Shown piece by piece: positions 8,862 to 18,534 of a stretch of 64,000 nucleotides of DNA. A model generated the notes under the pieces. That model was not told the origin of the DNA and ran no database searches. It worked only from the letters and a program-made list of their open reading frames with translations. Within the stretch, counting starts at the first letter, position 1. Each line of letters begins with the position of its first letter. Source of the DNA: Halopenitus malekzadehii (GTDB taxonomy: Archaea; Halobacteriota; Halobacteria; Halobacteriales; Haloferacaceae); the NCBI RefSeq assembly GCF_900108505.1, contig NZ_FNWU01000006.1, positions 37,825-101,824 of the forward strand, written 5' to 3'. The position numbers and the translations under genes were made by a program.

Positions 8862-10733
8862 ATGACCACTCGAGACGAACCGACCGACAGCGAGGAGACG
8901 GCCGCAGCCACTGGCTCGGCCGACGCAGGCGAACCGACACACGAACCACCGTCCGATGCCGCAACCGACGGCGGCACCGCTGCCGCGGAGGCGGACGCCG
9001 CCGAGGAGACCACGGAGGCAGCCGCGACGCGCACCCCAACGACCGGCGCCGAGTCGGTCATCGCCGCCCTCGAAGCGGCCGGCGCCGAGACGGCCTTCGG
9101 CGTGCAAGGCGGGGCGATCATGCCCGTCTACGACGCGCTGTACGCCTCCTCGGTCCATCACGTGACGATGGCCCACGAGCAGGGCGCCGCCCACGCCGCC
9201 GACGCCTACGGCGTCGTCTCCGGGGAAACCGGCGTCTGCCTGGCCACGTCCGGCCCGGGCGCGACGAACCTGGTCACCGGCATCGCCGACGCCTCGATGG
9301 ACTCGGACGCGCTGTTGGCGTTGACCGGACAGGTTCCGACCGAACTCGTCGGCAACGACGCGTTCCAGGAGACCGACACCATCGGCGTCACCGCACCGGT
9401 GACGAAACACAACTACTTCGCGAGCGGGACCGACACCGTCGGCGATACCGTCGGCGAGGCGTTCGCTTACGCCGAGACCGGCCGACCGGGGCCGACGCTC
9501 GTCGATCTGCCGAAGGACGTCACCCTCGGAGAGACCGACCGCACCCCGAAACCCCCGGAGCCGCCGGCCGGTGCAGAGGTCGATCCCGAAGCTGATCCGG
9601 ACGCAGTCGAGCGTGCCGCACGCGTGATCGAGGATGCCGAACGGCCCCTGTGCCTGTTCGGCGGCGGCGTCATCAAGAGCGACGCCGCCGACCAGGCTTG
9701 CCGGTTCGCCCACGATCACGGCATCCCCGTGACGACCACGATGCCCGGGATCGGGTCGTTCCCCGAGAACGACCCGCTCTCGCTGTCGTGGGCGGGGATG
9801 CACGGCACCGGCTACGCGAACATGGCGATCACCCACACCGACTGTCTTATCGCGGTCGGGACGCGCTTCGACGACCGGCTGACCGGCGGGATCGAGACGT
9901 TCGCGCCGGAGGCCGAGGTCATCCACATCGACATCGACCCGGCCGAGATCTCGAAGAACGTCCACGCCGACCACCCGCTGATCGGCGATGCGGGGTCGGT
10001 CCTTGAACAGCTGATCGCCGCGATCGACGACGACCCCGACGCGGAGGCGTGGCGCGACCGGTGTGCCGACTGGAAGGAGGAGTACCCGATGACCTACGCG
10101 ATGCCCGAGGACGAGCCGCTCAAGCCGCAGTTCGTCGTCGAGGCGTTCGACGAGGCGACCGACGACGACACGATCGTCACCACGGGCGTCGGGCAACACC
10201 AGATGTGGGCCGCCCAGTTCTGGACGTACACGGAGCCACGCACGTGGGTCTCCTCGCACGGGCTGGGAACGATGGGCTATGGCGTTCCCGCCGCGGTCGG
10301 CGCGCGTCTGGCGGCCGACACCGCCGGCGACACCGACCGCGACGTGGTCTGTTTCGACGGCGACGGCTCCTTCCTGATGACTATCCAGGAGCTGTCGGTC
10401 GCGGTGCGTGAGGACCTGGACATCACGTTCGCGGTCCTCAACAACGAGTACATCGGGATGGTTCGCCAGTGGCAGGACGCCTTCTTCGAGGGCCGGCACA
10501 TGGCCTCGGAGTACGAGTGGATGCCCGAGTTCGACAAGCTCGCCGAGGCGTTCGGCGCGAAGGGGTGGGCCGTCTCCGAGTACGATGCGGTCGCCGACAC
10601 GATCGAGGCGGCGCTGGCCTACGACGGGCCGTCGGTGATCGACTTCCGCATCGACCCCGCCGAGAACGTCTACCCGATGGTGCCGAGCGGCGGCGCGAAC
10701 GGGAAGTTCGCCCTCTCGGAGGAGCAACTATGA
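8862..10733 (+). CDS. ilvB: Acetolactate synthase large (catalytic) subunit
   Basis: This ThDP-dependent enzyme joins two pyruvates (or pyruvate and 2-oxobutyrate) to start valine, leucine and isoleucine synthesis. It has 623 residues, against roughly 560-590 usually. The excess is an N-terminal Thr/Glu/Ala-rich extension of about 60 residues. Domains in order are the pyrimidine-binding domain with the catalytic Glu in AHEQGAAHAADAYG (near residues 105-118), the central FAD-binding domain (CLFGGGV, VGTRFDDRLTGG) and the pyrophosphate domain with the GDGSF...NN thiamine motif (around residues 500-530). Its stop overlaps the ilvN start (ATGA), so the two subunits are translationally coupled. 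Confidence 0.96.
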   Translation: MTTRDEPTDSEETAAATGSADAGEPTHEPPSDAATDGGTAAAEADAAEETTEAAATRTPTTGAESVIAALEAAGAETAFGVQGGAIMPVYDALYASSVHHVTMAHEQGAAHAADAYGVVSGETGVCLATSGPGATNLVTGIADASMDSDALLALTGQVPTELVGNDAFQETDTIGVTAPVTKHNYFASGTDTVGDTVGEAFAYAETGRPGPTLVDLPKDVTLGETDRTPKPPEPPAGAEVDPEADPDAVERAARVIEDAERPLCLFGGGVIKSDAADQACRFAHDHGIPVTTTMPGIGSFPENDPLSLSWAGMHGTGYANMAITHTDCLIAVGTRFDDRLTGGIETFAPEAEVIHIDIDPAEISKNVHADHPLIGDAGSVLEQLIAAIDDDPDAEAWRDRCADWKEEYPMTYAMPEDEPLKPQFVVEAFDEATDDDTIVTTGVGQHQMWAAQFWTYTEPRTWVSSHGLGTMGYGVPAAVGARLAADTAGDTDRDVVCFDGDGSFLMTIQELSVAVREDLDITFAVLNNEYIGMVRQWQDAFFEGRHMASEYEWMPEFDKLAEAFGAKGWAVSEYDAVADTIEAALAYDGPSVIDFRIDPAENVYPMVPSGGANGKFALSEEQL

Positions 10734-11485
10734 GCGGCGCGGACGACCCGACGCCGAACAAGCCGGACCCCGGATCGACCCATCGGGACACCCGCGGGAA
10801 GAACGCGGACAGGCCCGGAATGCCCGGACCAGCACCGGAGGAGCGGCCCCATCCGGAGGGTCGACGAAACAGCCAGGGTATCCGCATCGATCCCGCCGTC
10901 GAGGCGGAACACGAGCCGCGGCGGGCGACGATCTCCGCGCTCGTCGAGGACGAGCCCGGGGTGCTCTCGCGCGTTTCCGGGCTCGTCTCGCGGCGCCAGT
11001 TCAACATCGAGAGCCTGACGGTCGGCCCGACCACAGTCGAGGGTCATTCCCGGATCACGATGGTCGTCGAGGAATCGGATCCCGGCATCGACCAGATCGA
11101 GAAACAGCTGGCGAAGCTGAAGCCCGTCATCTCCGTGGGTGAACTCCACGATGACGCGGTCTCGGCCGAGCTTGTCCTGTTGAAGGTTCGTGGCGAGGAG
11201 CCGGACAAGGTCCACGCGATCACGGAGATGTACGGCGGCCAGACGCTCGATGCCGGCCCGCGGACGATCACCGTCCAGCTGACCGGCGACGAGCAGAAGA
11301 TCGACGACGCGATCGACGCCTTCGAGCAGTTCGGCATCATCGAGATCGCCCGGACGGGCCAGACGGCCCTCTCACGCGGCGACACGCAGACGGTTCCGGG
11401 CGAGGAGCCCGGCACCTCGGGCGAACCGACCAGCCACGCGACGGACGTGGGTGAAACCACACAGCAACCCTATCACGATCCGTGA
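10730..11485 (+). CDS. ilvN: Acetolactate synthase small (regulatory) subunit
   Basis: This is the regulatory partner of IlvB, conferring valine feedback control. The ACT domain begins at about residue 66 ([33 protein letters not shown], quoted in part: [12 protein letters not shown]) and is followed by the usual second domain ([25 protein letters not shown]). At 251 residues it is longer than typical small subunits of about 160-180. It has a Pro/Asp/Arg-rich N-terminal extension of about 65 residues and an acidic C-terminal tail of about 40. The ATG overlaps the ilvB stop by four bases, which fixes the start. Confidence 0.94.
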   Translation: MSGADDPTPNKPDPGSTHRDTRGKNADRPGMPGPAPEERPHPEGRRNSQGIRIDPAVEAEHEPRRATISALVEDEPGVLSRVSGLVSRRQFNIESLTVGPTTVEGHSRITMVVEESDPGIDQIEKQLAKLKPVISVGELHDDAVSAELVLLKVRGEEPDKVHAITEMYGGQTLDAGPRTITVQLTGDEQKIDDAIDAFEQFGIIEIARTGQTALSRGDTQTVPGEEPGTSGEPTSHATDVGETTQQPYHDP

Positions 11486-11546
11486 CGAGCGGGTCGCGAC
11501 ACGATCCGTAACCATAACCACACGCGACGACAGCGATCAACACACA

Positions 11547-12599
11547 ATGACGAACGACACACCCTTCGACTCGAACGTATATTACGAGGACGACGCCGAC
11601 ACGGCCCAGATCCTCGAGAAGACCGTCGCCGTGCTCGGCTACGGCTCCCAGGGCCACGCACACGCACAGAACCTCGCTGAAAGCGGCGTTGACGTTGTGG
11701 TCGGCCTGCGTGAGGATTCCTCCTCGCGATCCGCCGCCGAGGCGGACGGACTCGACGTCGAGACGCCGGCCGAGGCGGTCGCGCAGGCCGACGTCGTCTC
11801 CGTGCTGGTCCCGGATACGGTCCAGCCCGACGTCTACGAGAACGCGATCGAGCCTAACCTCGACCCCGGCGATACGCTCCAGTTCGCTCACGGGTTCAAC
11901 ATCCACTACAACCAGATCCGACCGCCCGAGGACGTCGACGTGACGATGGTCGCGCCGAAGTCACCGGGCCATCTGGTCCGCCGGAACTACGAGAACGACG
12001 AGGGCACGCCCGGCCTGCTTGCGGTCTATCAGGACACGACCGGAACGGCCACCGAGGAGGCGCTCGCGTACGCGGCAACGATCGGCTGTGCGCGCGCCGG
12101 CGTCGTCGAGACGACGTTCCGCGAGGAGACCGAGACTGACCTCTTTGGCGAGCAGGCCGTCCTCTGTGGCGGCGTCACCTCGCTGGTGAAACAGGCCTAC
12201 GAGACGCTCGTGGAGGCGGGCTACTCCCCGGAGATGGCCTACTTCGAGTGTCTCAACGAGCTGAAGCTCATCGTCGACCTGATGTACGAGGGTGGGCTCG
12301 GCGAGATGTGGGACTCCGTCTCCGACACCGCCGAATACGGCGGGCTCACGCAGGGCGACGTCGTCGTCGACGAGCACGCCCGCGAGAACATGGAGCAGGT
12401 CCTCGAGCAGGTTCAGGACGGCACCTTCGCCCGCGAGTGGATCGCGGAGAACCAGGCCGGTCGACCGTCCTACACGCAGTTGCGCGAGGCCGAACGGACT
12501 CACGAGATCGAACAGGTCGGCGAGGAGCTGCGGGCGCTGTTCGCGTGGGCCGAAGAGGAGGCCGACGAGGAGACGGAGGCAGTGACCGCTGATGACTGA
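11547..12599 (+). CDS. ilvC: Ketol-acid reductoisomerase (class I, NAD(P)H)
   Basis: The enzyme converts 2-acetolactate to 2,3-dihydroxyisovalerate (and the isoleucine analogue) with NADPH and Mg2+. At 350 residues it is the short class I form. The Rossmann nucleotide loop is [15 protein letters not shown] (near residues 30-44). The substrate block [12 protein letters not shown] and the C-terminal knotted domain with the conserved acidic metal ligands ([27 protein letters not shown]) are present. The frame is also open upstream to a GTG at 11451, but that extension is unlike the family and overlaps ilvN, so the ATG at 11547 is preferred. It lies 61 bases after ilvN. Confidence 0.95.
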   Translation: MTNDTPFDSNVYYEDDADTAQILEKTVAVLGYGSQGHAHAQNLAESGVDVVVGLREDSSSRSAAEADGLDVETPAEAVAQADVVSVLVPDTVQPDVYENAIEPNLDPGDTLQFAHGFNIHYNQIRPPEDVDVTMVAPKSPGHLVRRNYENDEGTPGLLAVYQDTTGTATEEALAYAATIGCARAGVVETTFREETETDLFGEQAVLCGGVTSLVKQAYETLVEAGYSPEMAYFECLNELKLIVDLMYEGGLGEMWDSVSDTAEYGGLTQGDVVVDEHARENMEQVLEQVQDGTFAREWIAENQAGRPSYTQLREAERTHEIEQVGEELRALFAWAEEEADEETEAVTADD

Positions 12600-12642
12600 G
12601 CGGACGACCGACCCCCGACGGACCGAGGTGACTGCCGTATGA
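12592..12642 (+). other. 16-codon coupling frame bridging ilvC and leuC
   Basis: An ATG at 12592 overlaps the ilvC stop (ATGACTGA). It opens a frame, [16 protein letters not shown], whose TGA at 12640 overlaps the leuC ATG (GTATGA). It may be a real coupling peptide, a remnant of a once longer small gene, or chance. No function is claimed. Confidence 0.3.
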
Positions 12643-14060
12643 GCGACGGAACGCTCTACGACAAGGTGTGGGACCGCCACAAGGTGACGGAGCTGCCGAC
12701 CGGACAGGACCAGCTGTTCGTCGGCCTCCACCTCGTCCACGAGGTCACGAGCCCGCAGGCGTTCGGGATGTTGCGCGAGCGGGACACGCCGGTCGCGTTC
12801 CCCGAGCGCACGCACGCGACCGTCGACCACATCGTCCCGACCGGCAACCGCGATCGGCCCTTCGCCGACGACGCGGCGGAGACGATGATGGCGGAGCTCG
12901 AGGAGAACGTCCGCGACGCGGGCATCGAGTTCTCCGATCCGGACTCGGGGAACCAGGGGATCGTCCACGTCATCGGCCCCGAGCAGGGACTCACCCAGCC
13001 CGGAATGACGATCGTCTGCGGCGACTCCCACACATCGACACACGGCGCCTTCGGCGCGCTGGCGTTCGGGATCGGGACCTCCCAGATCCGCGACGTTCTC
13101 GCGACCGGCTGCGTCGCGATGGAGAAGCAGAAGGTCCGGAAGATCGAGGTCACCGGCGAGCTCGGCGACCACGTCACCGCAAAGGACGTCATCCTGACGA
13201 TCATCCGGAAACTGGGCACCGACGGCGGCGTCGGCTACGTCTACGAGTACGCCGGCGAAGCCATCGAGGACCTCGGGATGGAGGGTCGGATGTCGATCTG
13301 CAACATGTCGATCGAGGGCGGCGCCCGCGCGGGTTACGTCAACCCCGACGAGACCACCTACGAGTGGCTGCGCGAGACGGACGCCTTCGCCGACGACCCC
13401 GAGCGGTTCGCGGAGCTCAGATCCTACTGGGAGTCGATCGCCAGCGACGATGACGCCGAATACGACGACGTCGTCACGATCGACGGCTCCGAGATCGAAC
13501 CGACCGTCACGTGGGGAACCACCCCTGGACAGGGCGTCGGCGTCACTGAGCCGATCCCGGCCCCGGAGGACCTGCCGGCCGACAAGCAGGACACCGCGCG
13601 GCGCGCCCAGAAGCACATGGGTGTCGAGCCCGGCGAGACGATGGAGGGCTACGAGATCGACGTCGCCTTCCTCGGCTCGTGTACGAACGCCCGGCTGAAG
13701 GACCTGCGGGAAGCGGCCGCGTTCGTGACGGGCCGCGAGGTCGACGACGACGTGCGCGCGATGGTCGTTCCCGGCAGCCAACGCGTCCAGCGGGCCGCCG
13801 AGGCGGAGGGTCTCGACGAGGTCTTCACCGAGGCCGGATTCGAGTGGCGCGAGCCCGGCTGTTCGATGTGTCTCGGGATGAACGACGACCAGCTGCAGGG
13901 TGACGAGGCCAGCGCGTCCTCCTCGAACCGCAACTTCGTCGGCCGACAGGGCTCGAAGGACGGTCGGACCGTCCTGATGAGCCCGACGATGGTCGCGGCG
14001 GCGGCGGTGACCGGCGAGGTCACCGACGTCCGCGAGATGGAGGAGGTGGTGTCGGTATGA
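12639..14060 (+). CDS. leuC: 3-isopropylmalate dehydratase large subunit
   Basis: This aconitase-family large subunit isomerises 2- to 3-isopropylmalate. At 473 residues it matches bacterial-type LeuC. The 4Fe-4S ligands are visible: one Cys in [13 protein letters not shown] and two in [31 protein letters not shown] is another aconitase-family signature (quoted in part: [16 protein letters not shown]). Its stop overlaps the leuD ATG by four bases, so large and small subunits are coupled. The gene follows ilvC with only a 16-codon bridging frame between. Confidence 0.96.
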   Translation: MSDGTLYDKVWDRHKVTELPTGQDQLFVGLHLVHEVTSPQAFGMLRERDTPVAFPERTHATVDHIVPTGNRDRPFADDAAETMMAELEENVRDAGIEFSDPDSGNQGIVHVIGPEQGLTQPGMTIVCGDSHTSTHGAFGALAFGIGTSQIRDVLATGCVAMEKQKVRKIEVTGELGDHVTAKDVILTIIRKLGTDGGVGYVYEYAGEAIEDLGMEGRMSICNMSIEGGARAGYVNPDETTYEWLRETDAFADDPERFAELRSYWESIASDDDAEYDDVVTIDGSEIEPTVTWGTTPGQGVGVTEPIPAPEDLPADKQDTARRAQKHMGVEPGETMEGYEIDVAFLGSCTNARLKDLREAAAFVTGREVDDDVRAMVVPGSQRVQRAAEAEGLDEVFTEAGFEWREPGCSMCLGMNDDQLQGDEASASSSNRNFVGRQGSKDGRTVLMSPTMVAAAAVTGEVTDVREMEEVVSV

Positions 14061-14761
14061 GCGGATCCGACGCCGACGTCGACCACGAGAGCTTCGCCGA
14101 GGGCGAGGCGCCCGCCGAGAAGGTGACGGACGTGTCCGGAACCGGCATCCCGGTTCGGGGCAACGACATCGATACCGACCAGATAATCCCGGCCCGGTTT
14201 ATGAAGGTCGTCACCTTCGACGGGCTGGGGCAGTTCGCCTTCTTCGACCAGCGGTTCGACGACGAGGACAACGAGAAGGACCACCCGTTCAACGAGGAGC
14301 AGTACCAGGGCGCGAACGTCCTGGTGGTCAACGCCAACTTCGGCTGCGGCTCCTCGCGTGAACACGCCCCCCAGGCGCTGATGCGCTGGGGGATCGACGC
14401 GATCGTCGGCGAGTCGTTCGCCGAGATCTTCGCGGGCAACTGCCTGGCGCTCGGCATTCCGACGGTGACCGCCGACACCGAGTCGATCGAGGCGCTACAG
14501 GACTACGTCGCGGCCAACCCCGACGCGGAGCTGCACGTCGACGTCGAGAACGAGCGCGTCGCGTACGACGACGAGGCGATCGACGCCACCGTCAACGACG
14601 CCCAGCGGAAGGCGCTCGTCGAGGGCGTCTGGGACACGACGGCGCTGATGGGCGCCAACGCGAGCGCGGTTCGCGAGACCGCACGATCGCTACCGTACGT
14701 GCCCGAGGAGGACGTTCCCGCCGCCGATGGCGGACACGACCGCCCGACGGGGGACGACTGA
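14057..14761 (+). CDS. leuD: 3-isopropylmalate dehydratase small subunit
   Basis: This is the swivel subunit of the LeuCD isomerase. The signature [15 protein letters not shown] (near residues 35-49) and [15 protein letters not shown] (near 95-109) are the family's substrate-binding loops. Length is 234 residues; the excess over about 200 is an acidic N-terminus (the first 25 or so residues) and an Asp-rich tail. The start ATG overlaps the leuC stop and the TGA abuts the leuB ATG directly, so translation of the last three genes is linked. Confidence 0.95.
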   Translation: MSGSDADVDHESFAEGEAPAEKVTDVSGTGIPVRGNDIDTDQIIPARFMKVVTFDGLGQFAFFDQRFDDEDNEKDHPFNEEQYQGANVLVVNANFGCGSSREHAPQALMRWGIDAIVGESFAEIFAGNCLALGIPTVTADTESIEALQDYVAANPDAELHVDVENERVAYDDEAIDATVNDAQRKALVEGVWDTTALMGANASAVRETARSLPYVPEEDVPAADGGHDRPTGDD

Positions 14762-15772
14762 ATGAGCGAGGAGATCGTCGTCATCGAAGGCGACGGGATC
14801 GGCCAGGAAGTGATCCCTGCCGCCGTCGAGGTGCTCGACGTGGTCGCGGAGACGTCGGACGCCGTCGATCCGTTCGAGTACGTCGAGGCCGACGCGGGCG
14901 ACGCCGTGGCTGCCGAGACCGGCGAGGCGCTCCCCGAGGAGACCTACGAGCTGGCGGCGAACGCGGACGCGACGCTGTTCGGCGCGGCGGGCGAGACGGC
15001 GGCCGACGTCATCCTCCCGCTTCGGGAGGCCGTCAGCTCGTTCGTGAACGTGCGACCGGCGCGCGCATACCCGGGCGTCGACGCGGTGCGGCCGGAGACG
15101 GACGTCGTCTTCCTCCGTGAGAACACCGAGGGCGTCTACGCGGGCCACGAGGACCGGCTCTCGGAGGACCTCTCGACGCTCACGCGCGTGGTCACGGGGT
15201 CCGCCTCGCGGCGGTTGGCGGAGTACGCCTGCGAGTTCGTCGCCGACGGGCGCGGCCCGGACCACCGGGACGGGTTCACCGTCGCGCACAAGGCGAACGT
15301 GATGCGCGAGACCGACGGCCGGTTCCGCGAGGAAGTCCTCGCGGTCGCCGAGGAACACGGGGTAGAGGCCGACGAGGAGCTGATGGACGCCTTCGCGACC
15401 AAGCTCCCGCTTGACCCGAGCCAGTACGGAGTCGTCGTCTGTCCGAACCTGGCGGGTGACGTGCTCTCGGATCTGGCGGCCGGACTGGTCGGCGGGCTGG
15501 GGCTGCTCCCGTCGGCGAACGTCGGGGCCGACAACGGCCTCTTCGAGCCGGTTCACGGCAGCGCGCCCGACATCGCCGGCGAGGGGATCGCGAACCCGAC
15601 CGCCGCGATCCTGTCGGCCGCGATGCTGCTGGAACACCTCGGATACACGGCGGACGCCGACCGCGTCCGCGCGAGCGTCGAATCGGTGCTCGCGGACGGC
15701 CCGCGGACCGGCGATCTCGGCGGTGCCGCGAGCACGACCGAGATGACCGACGCGATCGTCGACGGGTTGTAG
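14762..15772 (+). CDS. leuB: 3-isopropylmalate dehydrogenase
   Basis: This beta-decarboxylating dehydrogenase oxidises 3-isopropylmalate to 2-oxoisocaproate with NAD. It has 336 residues. It opens with the family's [12 protein letters not shown]. It carries the substrate/metal blocks [22 protein letters not shown] and the Asp-containing [17 protein letters not shown] (quoted in part: [14 protein letters not shown]), and ends with [15 protein letters not shown]. Related isocitrate, homoisocitrate and tartrate dehydrogenases share the fold, but position at the end of the leu cluster settles the role. It starts immediately after the leuD stop. Confidence 0.95.
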   Translation: MSEEIVVIEGDGIGQEVIPAAVEVLDVVAETSDAVDPFEYVEADAGDAVAAETGEALPEETYELAANADATLFGAAGETAADVILPLREAVSSFVNVRPARAYPGVDAVRPETDVVFLRENTEGVYAGHEDRLSEDLSTLTRVVTGSASRRLAEYACEFVADGRGPDHRDGFTVAHKANVMRETDGRFREEVLAVAEEHGVEADEELMDAFATKLPLDPSQYGVVVCPNLAGDVLSDLAAGLVGGLGLLPSANVGADNGLFEPVHGSAPDIAGEGIANPTAAILSAAMLLEHLGYTADADRVRASVESVLADGPRTGDLGGAASTTEMTDAIVDGL

Positions 15773-15966
15773 TCGGCCCGTCGCCACCGCTGCCGACCGA
15801 CCGTTCTCGACGTGATCACGTGCGCGGTCACTCTGACGCTGACGCGGTCATCGGTTCCGAGCAGAGCGGCCGCCGTTCCGAGACGACGCGTGAATGTCCA
15901 AGACGAGGAGTTCGACCAGTGACGCCGTCGATCGGTTCGCGGGTTCCGCCACGCGGACGATGACCG

Positions 15967-18534
15967 TTAGTCGCTCGCGGTGACGTGGGCGACCGGCTCC
16001 GTCCGTGAGTCTCGGGGACCTTCGGACGCCGGTATCCACTTCAGGTCCGCGTCGTAGTGGAACGCGCGGTGGTCCCGTGTCGGATCGACGACCGTCAGCG
16101 AGAGCCAGTCGTTGTCCAGCAGTTCGGCCACGTCCTCGTTCGCGGCCAGGACGGCAGTGACGCGGTCGACCGGCGCGTGAACGACCGTCGAGAGGCGGAG
16201 CGGCTGGTGGTGCGGTTCGTCGTCTGCGGCACGCAGCGACTGCAGCGGGAGGCCGGTCATCAGGTCGCCCCCGTTGCCCTGATAGACGCCGACGTTTCCG
16301 ACGGGGTTCTGGGTGATCTTCGACCCGCCGCCGTAGACGGCGTTGTCGACCGTCGAGAAGTAGTACTGGGCGTTGATCCACTGGGTGACGACCAGCGGTC
16401 CGGTGACGATCGCCTCGAGCGCGTCCCCGTCGGGGTCGGTCGACCAGTCGTACGAGTGGAGGAACGCGCGGCCATCGAGGTTGACGTCGCTCGTCAGGTC
16501 TCGTGGCCCGATGACGAAGCCGGCGTTGCCGGCCAGCCCCCACTCCGGACGCGTCTCGGCCCAGTCGGCGGCGCGGCGTTCGGTCTCGCTCACCGACGTC
16601 GCGGCGTCGTCGCCGGCGCCCATCGACGCGACGCGCTCGGCGGCCGCGTTCTCGCGTGCGACCGCGAGGTCAGCGCGCAACCGCTCGAGATCGGCGGCGT
16701 GACTCTCGGGAACGTCACCGTCGTACAGCTCGATCTCGTCGGTCGTCGTGTTGTGTTGCCCGGCGAGGAAGACGGTGTCGTCCGGAACGTCGTAGCCACG
16801 GTCGCGAAGCGCGGCCCTGACGTCGTCATCGTTGCAGATCATCGCGAGGACGCGGGCGTTCGGCCCGCCGGGATTGCCGGCACAGGCGCCACAGTCGAGG
16901 CTCGCCTCGTAGGGATTGTTGGCGGTCTCGCTGGCGTGGCCCGTGAAGACGACGAGGCGACCGAACCGGTCCCAGCCCATCAACTCGAAGGCGGCGGCCG
17001 CGTACTCGACCTTCTCCTCGGCCGTCATTCCCACCGGGAGATCGCTGCTGTGGTCGTCGGTGTCGGCGGTGGTGTCGCCGGCCGCACCGACGCCGATGTC
17101 CCCAGTGTCGACGAGCGGCTCACAGAACTCGTGATCGTCCGGAACGGTTTCGTCGGCCGTCTCGAACAGGTCGCGGACGCGCCCGGGGACGAGCGTCCGG
17201 GCCGCAAGCGAGAGGCCGTAGCCGCTGCCGGCGGTCTCGACGTAGCCGTAGGCGGTGGCGGCGTTGGCCTCCAGGATCTCGATCACCTCGTCGGCGGCAG
17301 CGCGGAGCCCCGACAGGCGGTCGTGCCGTGCCCGGGTGGCGTCGTCGGCCGGCAGATCGGCGACGTGGTGCTGTGGATCGACGATCGGCGGGCAGGAGTC
17401 GACCGAAACGTCGGCATCGTAGGCCCGGTACTCCATCGGAATCCCGAAGAAGCCGGCGTAGCCGTGGGTCTCGTAATCGCCCGTCGCCTCGATGTGGCGA
17501 CGGATAATCTCCGAGCGGGTGTCGATGCAGAAGACCAGCTGTGCGTCCGGGCGGTCCGCTGTGTCCGGGTGGTCCGCTGTGTCCGGGTGGTCCGTGGTTC
17601 CGTCGTCGGCCGCCGATCGGTCCGCTCCGTCCTCGGCCATCGACCGACTCCCCTCGGCGACCGTCTCGACGAGCTCGCCGCGGTAGGTGGCCTCCCAGGC
17701 ACGGAGGAACGCCCGGGCGAGTTCGTCGGCCGGATGTCGCTCGTCCACGTCGGTCGAGGGCTCGATGTCGGCGTCGACGGCATCAAGCAGCGCCAGCCGC
17801 GCCGCGAGGTATTCCGCAAGCGAGATCGGGTATTTCGACTGCCAGACGTCCGCGTCCGCGGCGCGCTGCTTGATGAGGCCGGTCCAGCCCGGCAACGCGG
17901 CCAGCTGTTCCTCGAAGATGGACTCCCACCGACGTTGTGAGTACGGCTCAAGGACCGTCTCGATGGTCTCGATCGGCGTCTCGGGCATGTCGGTTACGAC
18001 CCCCGCGTCGGGGACGTCGCCGTCGTATGCAACCATTTCACGGAAGGCGGCGTAGAACCCCGCTTCGCGGTTCGGCATCGACCAGTGGGCGACACCCTCC
18101 TCGAGGAAGGCCGACAGCCACTTCGTCAACACCCGATCGACGTGGTCCGTGGCCGTTTCCGTGTCAGCCGCCGTGGCATTGGCGCTGGTGTCGGAACCGA
18201 TGTCGGTAGCCACGATCGCCGCGTCCCCGTCAGTGGCGTCAGCCATCCGGTCGAGCAGCGTCTGAGGGTCGCCCTCATAGCCCGCCTCGGCGAGTTCGGC
18301 GTCGAGTTTCTCCGGGTCTATCTGGCCGCGGTTCAGCGCCGTTTCGAACGTCTCGGCGTTGGGGTAGCCGCGGCCGCCGAACAGAGCGGCTGCCCGCCCG
18401 ACCGCCTCGTCGAACGGCCGGTCCTCGAACCCGGAAAGCGGGTTGGCCGTCACGAACGAGTGGATCGGCCAGCGGGAGCCGACGGCGGTCGCTGCCTCGT
18501 CGATCGCGTCGTGGATGGTGGCGTTAGTACTCAT
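15967..18534 (-). CDS. dabA: Probable inorganic carbon transporter subunit DabA (DUF2309)
   Basis: This large (855-residue) soluble subunit belongs to a two-component CO2/bicarbonate accumulation system. In bacterial DabA a zinc site resembling beta-carbonic anhydrase is made by Cys, Asp, His and Cys. The same arrangement is seen here: C336 and D338 in VFCIDTRSEI, then H533 in FTGHASETANNPYEAS and C548 in DCGACAG. The His-to-Cys spacing of 15 residues is the same as I recall for the characterised bacterial protein. Three low-complexity stretches (around residues 55-75, 300-330 and 470-490, Asp/Thr/Ala-rich) look like haloarchaeal surface insertions. The ATG overlaps the end of dabB by 11 bases, so the pair is coupled. 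Energised hydration of CO2 in this archaeon is inference. Confidence 0.9.
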   Translation of the reverse strand: MSTNATIHDAIDEAATAVGSRWPIHSFVTANPLSGFEDRPFDEAVGRAAALFGGRGYPNAETFETALNRGQIDPEKLDAELAEAGYEGDPQTLLDRMADATDGDAAIVATDIGSDTSANATAADTETATDHVDRVLTKWLSAFLEEGVAHWSMPNREAGFYAAFREMVAYDGDVPDAGVVTDMPETPIETIETVLEPYSQRRWESIFEEQLAALPGWTGLIKQRAADADVWQSKYPISLAEYLAARLALLDAVDADIEPSTDVDERHPADELARAFLRAWEATYRGELVETVAEGSRSMAEDGADRSAADDGTTDHPDTADHPDTADRPDAQLVFCIDTRSEIIRRHIEATGDYETHGYAGFFGIPMEYRAYDADVSVDSCPPIVDPQHHVADLPADDATRARHDRLSGLRAAADEVIEILEANAATAYGYVETAGSGYGLSLAARTLVPGRVRDLFETADETVPDDHEFCEPLVDTGDIGVGAAGDTTADTDDHSSDLPVGMTAEEKVEYAAAAFELMGWDRFGRLVVFTGHASETANNPYEASLDCGACAGNPGGPNARVLAMICNDDDVRAALRDRGYDVPDDTVFLAGQHNTTTDEIELYDGDVPESHAADLERLRADLAVARENAAAERVASMGAGDDAATSVSETERRAADWAETRPEWGLAGNAGFVIGPRDLTSDVNLDGRAFLHSYDWSTDPDGDALEAIVTGPLVVTQWINAQYYFSTVDNAVYGGGSKITQNPVGNVGVYQGNGGDLMTGLPLQSLRAADDEPHHQPLRLSTVVHAPVDRVTAVLAANEDVAELLDNDWLSLTVVDPTRDHRAFHYDADLKWIPASEGPRDSRTEPVAHVTASD

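Noticed and set aside
8715..10727. 670-codon minus-strand frame opposite ilvB
   Set aside because: Antisense shadow: the ilvB plus-strand frame carries all catalytic motifs, and the minus product is low-complexity Arg/Val/Asp/Gly.
11451..11546. In-frame GTG extension of ilvC overlapping ilvN
   Set aside because: The extra 32 residues are unlike any reductoisomerase and start inside ilvN; the ATG at 11547 gives the normal N-terminus.
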